The notes: a model not told the origin generated them from the sequence alone. DNA of 5,538 nt from Gallionellaceae bacterium (GCA_031277195.1 JAITMU010000074.1:1-5538), one strand, 5' to 3'. Numbered from the stretch's first letter, positions 1-5,538 are shown. Made by a program: numbers and translations.

Positions 1-228
1 GGAAACATAGCCGACCGGTTTGTTCAGCAGAATGGTGACGCGCGCGCCTTGCTGGTTTTGCGCGGAGCGATTGAGCGTGATGCGTTGCGTGGGAAAAATT
101 CGCGTGCCGAGTTCGGTGACAGGCTGACCGTCCACCAGCACCCAGCCGCGCTCGATATAGCTGTCCGCTTCGCGGCGCGAGCAGAGGCCTTGTTCGGACA
201 TCAGTTTGGAGAGGCGGATTTTTTCCAT
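1..228 (-). CDS. rluF: S4-domain rRNA pseudouridine synthase, RluF-like (partial, 5' end only)
   Basis: The first 76 codons of a gene that runs off the low-coordinate edge of the window. Residues about 5-50 form an S4 RNA-binding domain with the pattern CSRREADSYIERG at 16-28 and VLVDGQPV at 30-37. The segment LLNKPVGYVS at 67-76 is the entry to the catalytic domain of the RsuA/RluB/RluE/RluF family. The CSRREAD pattern and the LNKPVG wording match E. coli RluF, which modifies 23S rRNA U2604, better than RsuA or RluB as I recall them. The catalytic GRLD aspartate lies beyond the window, so activity cannot be judged. The ATG at 226-228 is the only start that keeps the whole S4 domain. Its upstream leader is AT-rich with only a weak AAAGAA-like Shine-Dalgarno. 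The gene follows moeB by 53 bases on the same strand. The family is sure; the exact subfamily is less so. Confidence 0.85.
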   Translation of the reverse strand, partial: MEKIRLSKLMSEQGLCSRREADSYIERGWVLVDGQPVTELGTRIFPTQRITLNRSAQNQQGARVTILLNKPVGYVS

Positions 229-248
229 AATTAAAAATTTTCTTTGCC

Positions 249-317
249 GTAGGGCGGGGCTTGCCCCGCGCGGTTTGAATCTCAACGACCGCCAGTGCGG
301 GGCAAGCCCCGCCCTAC
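249..317. repeat. Compound inverted repeat at the moeB 3' end (GTAGGGCGGGGC family)
   Basis: Two exact 21-base inverted arms lie at 249-269 and 297-317, separated by a 27-base loop. Each arm also contains the smaller palindrome GGGGCTTGCCCC, so each arm could fold alone or pair with the other. The moeB stop codon (282-284) sits in the loop and the right arm lies inside moeB. A third copy of the same core is at 2555-2580. The architecture, two small GC-rich palindromes facing each other near gene ends, resembles REP/BIME elements of proteobacteria. On the minus strand no T-tract follows the hairpin immediately (the nearest T-run is at 234-240, nine or more bases beyond the left arm), so I do not call a standard terminator. 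Confidence 0.9.
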
Positions 318-1061
318 ATTTTTACAAACCGGACAAGCGGCATCCCTCGTCAATTTTACCGCACGCACATTCATCGTCAGCGCATCCACCAACAGCAAAC
401 GTCCGCACAGCGATTCTCCCGCGTTTGCCAGCAGCTTTAACGCTTCAGCCGCTTGCAGACTGCCGACGATGCCGACCAGCGGCGCGAATACGCCGGTCAC
501 GGCGCAGCGCGTTTCTTCCGCTTCGGCTTGTTCTGGATACAGGCATTGATAGCACGGGCTGTCTGTCCGGCGGAAATCAAACACTGCGACCTGTCCCTCG
601 AAACGAATGGCGGCGCCGGACACCAGCGGTTTGTTCAACTGCGCGCAGACGCGATTGATGCGGTAGCGCGTGGCAAAGTTATCGCTGCAATCCAGAATGA
701 CATCAGCATCGGCGACCAGCGTCCGCAAGCGCGCTTCATCGACGCGCTCATGCAACGCTGTGATTTGTATTTCGGGATTAAGCGCGGCGAGCGCGTCGCG
801 CGCGGATTCCACTTTGGGTGTGCCAACGGCATCGGAGCGATGCAGGATTTGCCGTTGCAGATTGCTGAGTTCGACCGCATCGTCATCGCACAGCGTGAGT
901 TTTCCCATACCGGCGGCAGCGAGGAATGGCGCTGCCGCGCAGCCCAACCCGCCCGCGCCGATGATCAACGCGTGCGCGTTCAGCCAGCGCTGCTGTCCTT
1001 CAATGCCGATTTCCGGCAGCAGGATGTGACGGCTGTAGCGGAGAAGTTGGTGGTCGTTCAT
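282..1061 (-). CDS. moeB: MoeB/ThiF/HesA-family sulfur-carrier adenylyltransferase
   Basis: 259 residues, close to E. coli MoeB (249). E1-like enzymes of this family adenylate the C-terminal glycine of a small ubiquitin-like carrier (MoaD for molybdopterin, ThiS for thiamine) in the cytoplasm. Visible hallmarks are RYSRHILLPEIG at 8-19, the nucleotide loop GAGGLG at 35-40, the acidic CDDD at 58-61, NLQRQ at 67-71, K83, and DCSDNFATRY at 124-133. A zinc site is formed by C170/C173 (CYQC) and C243/C246 (CPVC). C186 in ETRCAVTG matches the region of the conserved cysteine of ThiF/MoeB. The start ATG lacks a clear Shine-Dalgarno, but the conserved N-terminus begins right after it. Residues 247-259 after the last zinc cysteine come largely from a repeat element. 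No moa, moe or thi gene is nearby, so MoaD versus ThiS as partner is undecided; moeB is the commonest name for this context. Confidence 0.88.
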   Translation of the reverse strand: MNDHQLLRYSRHILLPEIGIEGQQRWLNAHALIIGAGGLGCAAAPFLAAAGMGKLTLCDDDAVELSNLQRQILHRSDAVGTPKVESARDALAALNPEIQITALHERVDEARLRTLVADADVILDCSDNFATRYRINRVCAQLNKPLVSGAAIRFEGQVAVFDFRRTDSPCYQCLYPEQAEAEETRCAVTGVFAPLVGIVGSLQAAEALKLLANAGESLCGRLLLVDALTMNVRAVKLTRDAACPVCKNVGRGLPRTGGR

Positions 1062-1083
1062 GAAAGGTAGTGAGTGGCGTTTT

Positions 1084-1153
1084 CCCCTCTCCCCCCCGTG
1101 GGAGAGGGGTAGGGGAGAGGGGGCTCATTCACCCTCTCCCATCAAGGGAGAGG
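1084..1153. repeat. Paired GC-rich hairpins between ctpA and moeB (CCCTCTCCC family)
   Basis: Two hairpins sit side by side. The first has 10-base arms CCCCTCTCCC (1084-1093) and GGGAGAGGGG (1100-1109) with a 6-base loop. The second has 8-base arms CCTCTCCC (1133-1140) and GGGAGAGG (1146-1153) with the loop ATCAA. The spacer at 1111-1125 carries a further GGGGAGAGGGGG motif. The element fills nearly all of the 80-base ctpA-moeB gap and extends over the ctpA stop codon. It is a diverged relative of the element at 5458-5538. Neither hairpin is followed by a T-tract on the minus strand, so it may act on mRNA stability more than as a terminator. Confidence 0.85.
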
Positions 1154-2533
1154 AGACTTGTTGGCGTTCAGAATGTTGATCCCCTTCAACAAGCTCAACG
1201 CCTGATTCAACTGGTAATCATTTTTGTCGCCGAACGGAACTGGCGCGGACGCTGGCCGGTTGCTGTCCTGCGGGTCGTCCTCTTTGGCGGGCGCAGCCGT
1301 GCCGTCATCCTGTTCGTTGCTCAAATGACGTTCCAGATCCGCTTCGCGCAGATGGAGCGCTGAGGTGTCGTTGCTGCCGGGCTCCTTGGCCACGATGTCG
1401 GGCGCGATGCCTTTGGCCTGGATCGAGCGGCCATTCGGCGTGTAGTAGCGCGCGGTGGTAAGCTTGATGGCGGTGTTGTTGTCGAGCGGCAAAATGGTTT
1501 GCACCGAGCCTTTGCCGAACGTCTGCGTGCCCATGATGACGGCGCGTTTGTGATCTTGCAGCGCGCCTGCCACGATTTCGGATGCCGACGCCGAGCCGCC
1601 ATCCACCAGCACAACCATCGGCGCTGTCTTGATCCAGGCGGGGAGGTCTTTCAGGTAATCGCCTTTGCTGTCCTCGCGCAGATAATTGTCCGGCGTCGCG
1701 AACAGGCGCATCTTGGCGTCTTCGGTGCGGCCGTCGGTGTAAACCACCAGCGTGCCTTTGGGCAGGAACGCGGTAGAAACGCCGACGGCGGCGTTGAGCA
1801 GGCCGCCGGGGTTGTTGCGCAAGTCCAGCACCAGCCCCTTCAATTCGCCCTTGTTTTCCTGATCCAGTTTTTTCAGCGCGGCGGCAAGGTCTTCCCCGGT
1901 GTGTTCCTGAAACTGGGTGAGGCGCACATAGCCGTAACCGGCTTCCGCCAGTTTGGGTTTGACGCTCTTTACCTTGATGAGCGCGCGTTTCAGCGTGATG
2001 ACCAGCGGCTTCGCTTCGTTCTTGCGCAGGATGGTCAGCGTGATTTTCGTATCCGGTTTGCCGCGCATGCGTTTGACCGCTTCGTCCAGCGTCAAGCCTT
2101 TGACGAGCGTGTCATCCAGCTTGTAGATCAGGTCGCCGCTCTTGACCCCGGCTTGAAACGCGGGCGTGTCTTCGATGGCGGACACCACTTTCACCAGGCC
2201 TTCTTCCATATCGACTTCAATGCCCAGGCCGCCAAATTCGCCGTCCGTGCTGTCTTTCAGTTCCTTGAAGCCATCGGCGTCGAGATAGGCCGAGTGCGGA
2301 TCAAGCCCGTTCAACATGCCCTCGATGGCATCGGTGAGCAGTTCCTTGTCGGTGACGGGTTCGACATAATCGCTTTTGATGCGACCGAATACTTCGGAGA
2401 AATTACGCAGTTCCTTGATGGGCAGCGTGGTTGGGGTTTCCGCACTGTCGTCTTCAGCGGCGACAGCGGAAAAGGCAATCAGCGCGCCTGCGGTCAGCGC
2501 GATCAGGGTGAAATTTTTAATGCGGCTATGCAT
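1142..2533 (-). CDS. ctpA: Carboxyl-terminal processing protease (S41 family, PDZ domain)
   Basis: 463 residues. A periplasmic serine protease of the S41A/CtpA group that cleaves proteins near exposed C-termini. The N-terminus (MHSRIKNF, then a hydrophobic stretch to about residue 24, then AVAA) is a Sec signal peptide with probable cleavage after residue 26. An N-terminal helical segment contains LNGLDPHSAYL at 74-84. The PDZ domain runs from about 99 to 185 (EFGGLGIEV, AGVKSGDLI). The protease core follows with LVLDLRNNPGGLL at 234-246 and GGSASASEIVAGALQD at 312-327. By comparison with Prc/CtpB, the catalytic residues are S316, K341 (TFGKGSVQ) and Q345; all are intact. Residues about 400-433 are a low-complexity, charged, Pro/Ala-rich linker. 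It lies 75 bases after envC. In E. coli and Pseudomonas, relatives control peptidoglycan hydrolases, which fits the EnvC neighbour. The last three residues and the stop fall in a repeat. Confidence 0.95.
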   Translation of the reverse strand: MHSRIKNFTLIALTAGALIAFSAVAAEDDSAETPTTLPIKELRNFSEVFGRIKSDYVEPVTDKELLTDAIEGMLNGLDPHSAYLDADGFKELKDSTDGEFGGLGIEVDMEEGLVKVVSAIEDTPAFQAGVKSGDLIYKLDDTLVKGLTLDEAVKRMRGKPDTKITLTILRKNEAKPLVITLKRALIKVKSVKPKLAEAGYGYVRLTQFQEHTGEDLAAALKKLDQENKGELKGLVLDLRNNPGGLLNAAVGVSTAFLPKGTLVVYTDGRTEDAKMRLFATPDNYLREDSKGDYLKDLPAWIKTAPMVVLVDGGSASASEIVAGALQDHKRAVIMGTQTFGKGSVQTILPLDNNTAIKLTTARYYTPNGRSIQAKGIAPDIVAKEPGSNDTSALHLREADLERHLSNEQDDGTAAPAKEDDPQDSNRPASAPVPFGDKNDYQLNQALSLLKGINILNANKSPLP

Positions 2534-2542
2534 TGCCTGACA

Positions 2543-2547
2543 TCCTT
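2543..2547 (-). promoter_or_regulatory. Ribosome binding site of ctpA
   Basis: AAGGA on the minus strand, nine bases before the ATG at 2531-2533. It is the clearest Shine-Dalgarno in the window and supports that start. It lies only seven bases downstream (in the transcript) of the GC-rich palindrome at 2555-2580, so a folded palindrome would stand immediately beside the ribosome loading site. Confidence 0.7.
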
Positions 2548-2554
2548 TGGGATT

Positions 2555-2580
2555 GTAGGGCGGGGCAAGCCCCGCCCTAC
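2555..2580. repeat. 26-base palindrome between envC and ctpA (GTAGGGCGGGGC family)
   Basis: Perfect 12-base arms (GTAGGGCGGGGC and its complement) surround a central AA. The core is the same as the arms at 249-269 and 297-317. On the minus strand the similarity to the moeB-end copy extends into a flanking A5 run, with one mismatch between run and palindrome. The T5 run lies on the plus-strand side (2582-2586), giving a terminator-like shape only for plus-strand transcription, where no gene is seen. In the envC-ctpA message it would form a very stable stem before the ctpA ribosome binding site. Confidence 0.9.
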
Positions 2581-2608
2581 GTTTTTGTTCATTCAGTGGC
2601 TGCCAACC

Positions 2609-3802
2609 TCAACGCGCCACCCACTTCATCGGATCCTGCGTCTGTCCGTTGTAACGGATTTCAAAGTATAAACCCGATTCCGCATTGCCGCCGGTGTTGC
2701 CGACGGCGGCGACGACATCGCCGCCGTGCAGCACTTCGCCGACCTGTTTGTACAGCGTCTCGTTGTTGCCGTACAAGCTCATGTAACCCTTGCCGTGGTC
2801 GATGATCAGCAGATTGCCGAAGCCGCGCAGCCAGTCGGCGAACACCACGCGCCCCGCCGCCACAGCTTTGACTTGCGCGTTGGCAGGCGCGCGCAGGAAC
2901 AAGCCTTTCCACGACACCGTGCTGTCCGGTCGCTGGGTGCCGTAGCGGTTGGTGACTTTGCCCTTCACCGGCAGTATGAGTTTGCCTTTCAACTGCGCGA
3001 AGGGTTTGCCGTCGAAACGGTCATCCGGCAACTTGTCGTTGTCGATGCCACCGTCGCCGCCGCCTCGCTTGGGTTCCGCCAGCATCTTCGACAATTTATC
3101 GACCAGTTGCGACAAATTATTTTCGTCGCGCTGCAAGCGGCTAATCTCGCTGCGCTGTTTTTTCAGTTGCGTCGAAATTTTATTCAATACCTGCTGGCGC
3201 GTGCGCTTGTCCTTTTCCAGCGATTGCTGCTGCGTGCGCGCTTCCGTTTGCAGCGACGCAATTTCATCGCTTTTGTGCTGTGTCTGTTCGGTGATCTGTT
3301 GCAGGCGGTCGAGCTTGTCGCGCAGGGATTGCAGCCAGGCGGCGCGGTCGCGCGCGATGTAACCGTGGTACTGGATTTCACGCGCCACCTGATTGGGGTC
3401 GCGGTTGTTCAGCAGCAGTTTGAGGTATTCATCCGATCCGTTCAGGTATTGCTGGTAGAGCAGTCTGCCCAGCAAATTTTGTTGTTCCTGAATGTCGAGT
3501 TTCAGTTCCGCGCCTTGCGTCTGCAACTGCTGCAACGATTGCGTCGCTGCGCCGCGCTGCCGGTTCAGGTCTGCCAGTCGGCGATTGCTGTCGCTGATCG
3601 CGCGCTCGGATTCGCGCAGGGCATCGGCGGCTTCGTTTTGCGATTCGCTGGTTTTTTCCAGATCGCGTTGCAGATTGGTGATGCGCTTGCGCAGGTTGTC
3701 CAGTTCTTTTTGCTTCGCGGTCGCTTGTGGAGAGGCCGCCTGCGCGCCGCACACCAGCAGGCCAAGACATAAAAACAGCGCGAGGCGGAGATGACGGCTC
3801 AC
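2609..3802 (-). CDS. envC: EnvC-like murein hydrolase activator (coiled coil plus degenerate LytM/M23 domain)
   Basis: 397 residues from a GTG start; E. coli EnvC has 419. EnvC acts in the periplasm at the division site, where it binds FtsX and activates the amidases AmiA/AmiB so daughter cells separate. The Sec signal peptide is residues 1-22 (LALFLCLGLLVCGAQA). Long Gln/Lys/Arg/Glu-rich coiled coils cover about 26-115 and 150-245. A Gly/Asp linker follows (247-262), then the LytM domain at about 275-397. The M23 zinc ligands are missing: the HxGxD position reads WKGLF (298-302), the YxH position reads YGN (344-346), and HLHFE is GLYFE (377-381). E. coli EnvC shows the same losses (RWKGM, SLYFEIR), so this is an activator and not an enzyme. 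The GTG was chosen because it places the signal peptide at the N-terminus and overlaps the gpmI stop. An upstream in-frame ATG at 4072 would add 90 residues translated from inside gpmI and hide the signal peptide. Any partner amidase gene lies outside the window. Confidence 0.93.
   Translation of the reverse strand: MSRHLRLALFLCLGLLVCGAQAASPQATAKQKELDNLRKRITNLQRDLEKTSESQNEAADALRESERAISDSNRRLADLNRQRGAATQSLQQLQTQGAELKLDIQEQQNLLGRLLYQQYLNGSDEYLKLLLNNRDPNQVAREIQYHGYIARDRAAWLQSLRDKLDRLQQITEQTQHKSDEIASLQTEARTQQQSLEKDKRTRQQVLNKISTQLKKQRSEISRLQRDENNLSQLVDKLSKMLAEPKRGGGDGGIDNDKLPDDRFDGKPFAQLKGKLILPVKGKVTNRYGTQRPDSTVSWKGLFLRAPANAQVKAVAAGRVVFADWLRGFGNLLIIDHGKGYMSLYGNNETLYKQVGEVLHGGDVVAAVGNTGGNAESGLYFEIRYNGQTQDPMKWVAR
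3799..3802 (-). promoter_or_regulatory. GTGA stop-start overlap coupling gpmI and envC
   Basis: On the minus strand, GTG (3800-3802) starts envC and TGA (3799-3801) ends gpmI, sharing bases in the four-base GTGA. No good Shine-Dalgarno is positioned for the GTG: GGGCAGG is about 17 bases away. Initiation of envC therefore probably depends on ribosomes finishing gpmI. This overlap is the main evidence that the two genes share one transcript. Confidence 0.8.
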
Positions 3803-5337
3803 TGGAAATCGATAAGTGGCCTGCCCGTCATTTCCGGCGGTTGCGGCAGACCCATCATGGCGAGCAGGGTGGGCGCGACATCGCACAGCGCGCCGCCGTC
3901 CACCATCTGCGCCTTGCGGCCAATGTAGAGGAACGGCACCGGATTCAGCGTGTGCGCGGTGTGCGCCTGGTGAGTGGTGTGGTCGATCAACTGCTCGGCG
4001 TTGCCGTGGTCGGCGGTGATCAGTACCTCGCCGCCGCATTCCAGCATCGCCGCGACGACGCGACCGATGCAAGCGTCCAGCGTCTCGACCGCTTTTACTG
4101 CGGCTTCCATCACGCCGGTATGGCCAACCATGTCGCCGTTGGCGTAGTTGCAGATGATGGCCTGATATTGGCGGCTGCGAATCGCCGCTTCGAGTTTGTC
4201 GGTGACTTCAAAAGCGCTCATCTCCGGCTGCAAATCGTAAGTCGCCACCTTGGGCGACGGCACCAGAATGCGGTCTTCGCCGGGGTAGGGCTGCTCGTTG
4301 CCGCCGTTGAAAAAATACGTGACGTGCGCGTATTTCTCCGTCTCCGCGATGCGCAGTTGCTTGTAGCCCAGACTGGCGACGTATTCGCCAAAGCCGTTGT
4401 CGATGCTGTCCGGCGCGAAGGCGATGGGTTGACGGGTGAACTCGTCGCCGTAGCTGCTCAGCGTGACGAACGTCGCGAGTTTGGGGAAACGCTCGCGCGG
4501 AAAGCCGTCGAACGCCGGATCAATCAGCGCGCGGGTGATGGCGCGCGCGCGATCGGCGCGGAAATTCATGAATACAACCGTATCGCCATTGTTCATGCCC
4601 ACCGGCTCGCCGATCACCGTGGCTTTGACGCACTCATCGCTTTCGTCGCGCGCGTAAGCCTGCTGCAAACCCGTCAGCGCATCCGGCGCGCTGAACGGCG
4701 CTTTGCCCAGCGTCAGCAGGTCATACGCCTGTTGCACGCGCTCCCAGCGATTGTCTCTATCCATCGCGTAATAGCGGCCAATGATGGACGCGATGCGCCC
4801 GACGCCCAGCGCCGCGCATTTGTCCTGCATTCGTTGCAACGGCTCCGCCGCGCTGCGCGGCGGCGTGTCGCGGCCATCGAGGAAAGCGTGAATGCAAACA
4901 TCTTTCAATCCCGCCCGCGCTGCCAGTTCCAGCATCGCGTGAATGTGATGTTCATGGCTGTGGACGCCGCCTGATGAGAGCAAGCCGAGAATGTGCAGCG
5001 TCGTGCCGTTCTGTTTCGCCTTGTTGACGGCCTCCGTGAACGCCGGATTGGCGTAAAAACTGCCGTCCTCAATCGCCACGTCCACGCGCGTCAAATCCTG
5101 ATACACCACCCGCCCCGCGCCGATATTCAAATGCCCGACCTCGGAATTGCCCATCTGCCCCTTGGGCAGACCGACCGCCAGCTCCGAAGTGGCAATCAGG
5201 GTGTGGGGATAAGCATTCCACAGCCGATCCCAGTTGGGCTTTTTAGCGTCGAAAATGGCGTTGTGGTCGGGATTCTGGCTGTAGCCAAAACCGTCGAGGA
5301 TGAGGAGGAGGACGGGCGTTGGATTCTGGTTGGACAT
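3799..5337 (-). CDS. gpmI: 2,3-bisphosphoglycerate-independent phosphoglycerate mutase
   Basis: 512 residues, the usual length for the family (about 510-515). This cytoplasmic two-manganese enzyme of the alkaline phosphatase superfamily interconverts 3- and 2-phosphoglycerate in glycolysis and gluconeogenesis, through a phosphoserine intermediate. Both domains are complete. In the phosphatase domain, D15 (LILDGFG), the nucleophile S65 (GQMGNSEVGHL), D402 and H406 (NGDMVGHTG), D443 and H444 (TADHGN) and H462 match the metal and catalytic set. In the transferase domain, H126 (SSGGVHSH), the GRD at 155-157, R188 and R194 (GRYYAMDRD), R260 and R263 (NFRADRAR) and K335 (AETEKYAH) match the substrate-binding set. 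The start ATG has no strong Shine-Dalgarno, but it precedes the conserved LLLILDGFG by only nine residues and no alternative fits better. E. coli has the same gene pair (gpmM-envC), which supports the arrangement. Confidence 0.98.
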   Translation of the reverse strand: MSNQNPTPVLLLILDGFGYSQNPDHNAIFDAKKPNWDRLWNAYPHTLIATSELAVGLPKGQMGNSEVGHLNIGAGRVVYQDLTRVDVAIEDGSFYANPAFTEAVNKAKQNGTTLHILGLLSSGGVHSHEHHIHAMLELAARAGLKDVCIHAFLDGRDTPPRSAAEPLQRMQDKCAALGVGRIASIIGRYYAMDRDNRWERVQQAYDLLTLGKAPFSAPDALTGLQQAYARDESDECVKATVIGEPVGMNNGDTVVFMNFRADRARAITRALIDPAFDGFPRERFPKLATFVTLSSYGDEFTRQPIAFAPDSIDNGFGEYVASLGYKQLRIAETEKYAHVTYFFNGGNEQPYPGEDRILVPSPKVATYDLQPEMSAFEVTDKLEAAIRSRQYQAIICNYANGDMVGHTGVMEAAVKAVETLDACIGRVVAAMLECGGEVLITADHGNAEQLIDHTTHQAHTAHTLNPVPFLYIGRKAQMVDGGALCDVAPTLLAMMGLPQPPEMTGRPLIDFQ

Positions 5338-5366
5338 GCTGAATTGGGAACGTCGAGATATTCAAA

Positions 5367-5383
5367 ACGGCGCCAAACGCCGT
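5367..5383 (-). promoter_or_regulatory. Small hairpin in the gpmI leader
   Basis: A six-base inverted repeat (ACGGCG/CGCCGT) with a five-base loop lies 29 bases before the gpmI ATG. In the minus-strand RNA the stem is followed by a run of four U (including the stem's last base), a weak attenuator-like shape. If the proposed -10 box is right, the stem starts very near the transcript 5' end and could instead protect the message. The role is unknown. Confidence 0.35.
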
Positions 5384-5392
5384 AATCCCGCC

Positions 5393-5423
5393 ATTTTAGC
5401 CGATTTTCAGGGATTGCGGCTAA
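5393..5423 (-). promoter_or_regulatory. Candidate sigma-70 promoter for gpmI
   Basis: On the minus strand TAAAAT (5393-5398) is a good -10 match. The only -35 candidate, TTAGCC (5418-5423), is poor and 19 bases away, longer than ideal. It lies between the repeat at 5458-5538 and gpmI, where a promoter is expected because the first gene of the run starts there. This is inferred from position and a single good hexamer. Confidence 0.3.
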
Positions 5424-5457
5424 CGCTTTGTTTTCTGGTGGGGTCTTGATGATCGCC

Positions 5458-5538
5458 CCTCACCCTAACCCTCTCCCCGCAAGCAGGGAGAGGGAATAGT
5501 CCCCTCGCCCCGCTTGCGGGGAGAGGGTTAGGGTGAGG
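5458..5538. repeat. Compound inverted repeat upstream of gpmI (CCCTCTCCC family), at the window edge
   Basis: Exact 27-base inverted arms lie at 5458-5484 and 5512-5538. With two mismatches the pairing extends about ten bases further inward. Each half also forms its own hairpin: CCCTCTCCC with GGGAGAGGG around 5469-5493, and CCCTCGCCCCGC with GCGGGGAGAGGG around 5502-5527. This two-hairpin plan mirrors the element at 1084-1153. The remaining 120 bases between it and gpmI hold only the weak promoter candidate and the small hairpin. The element reaches the last base, so it may continue beyond the window. Confidence 0.9.

Noticed and set aside
1084..1153. CRISPR-like or tandem repeat array from the recurring CTCTCCC motifs
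   Set aside because: The units are inverted hairpin arms of unequal length with no regular spacing or unique spacers.
2555..2586. Rho-independent terminator (stem plus T5) on the plus strand
   Set aside because: The T-run is on the plus-strand side and no plus-strand gene leads into it. The same flank recurs with the repeat at the moeB end, so it is part of the element.
1499..2671. A 390-codon plus-strand open frame opposite ctpA
   Set aside because: CtpA has all catalytic residues in the opposite strand. The plus product is low-complexity and crosses the intergenic palindrome without any domain.
2609..3000. An active M23 metallopeptidase encoded by the C-terminal domain of EnvC
   Set aside because: The zinc-binding histidines at all three signature positions are replaced (WKGLF, YGN, GLYFE), the same as in E. 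coli EnvC.
2726..3772. A 348-codon plus-strand open frame opposite envC
   Set aside because: Its Phe/Leu/Gln-rich composition is the mirror of the EnvC coiled coil codons (Lys/Glu/Gln). No domain or convincing start context.
3803..4072. A 90-residue N-terminal extension of EnvC from an upstream ATG
   Set aside because: The extension is Arg/His-rich, lies wholly inside gpmI in another frame, and would bury the signal peptide. The GTG at 3800-3802 fits better.
3727..4974. A 415-codon open frame on the plus strand opposite gpmI and the start of envC
   Set aside because: The minus-strand frame encodes a complete, motif-perfect phosphoglycerate mutase. The plus-strand product is Arg/Ala/Val/His-rich with no recognisable domain, as expected for an antisense shadow in GC-rich DNA.

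Overview
This window is an ordinary chromosomal housekeeping stretch from a Gram-negative proteobacterium. I favour a betaproteobacterium because of the gene order gpmI-envC-ctpA-moeB, the high GC content with long antisense open frames, and the intergenic palindrome families. That assignment rests on recall of typical gene orders, not on a search. A signal-peptide-bearing EnvC and a CtpA protease imply a periplasm and outer membrane.

All five genes are on the minus strand, so transcription runs from high to low coordinates. In that direction they are gpmI (3799-5337, cofactor-independent phosphoglycerate mutase), envC (2609-3802, activator of cell-wall amidases), ctpA (1142-2533, periplasmic PDZ serine protease), moeB (282-1061, E1-like sulfur-carrier adenylyltransferase) and the 5' end of an S4-domain pseudouridine synthase resembling RluF (1-228, cut by the window edge). 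gpmI and envC overlap by four bases (GTGA), so they are almost certainly co-transcribed and translationally coupled. The remaining gaps are 53-80 bases and hold no convincing terminator for this direction, so a single long transcript is plausible. A weak promoter candidate and a small hairpin lie just upstream of gpmI.

Functionally, gpmI is a glycolytic enzyme. EnvC and CtpA are envelope proteins: EnvC turns on septal peptidoglycan amidases, and CtpA-type proteases in other bacteria degrade cell-wall hydrolases or their partners. MoeB and the pseudouridine synthase belong to cofactor biosynthesis and rRNA modification, and their link to the rest is probably positional only.

The least routine content is the set of interspersed inverted repeats. 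There are two families. One is built on GTAGGGCGGGGC and its complement (249-317 and 2555-2580). The other is built on CCCTCTCCC/GGGAGAGGG (1084-1153 and 5458-5538). Copies sit at the ends of genes, and two of them run into coding sequence: they supply the last residues and the stop codon of CtpA, and most of a 13-residue tail plus the stop context of MoeB. I see no CRISPR array, transposase, tRNA, rRNA or defence system, and no undescribed multi-gene system.
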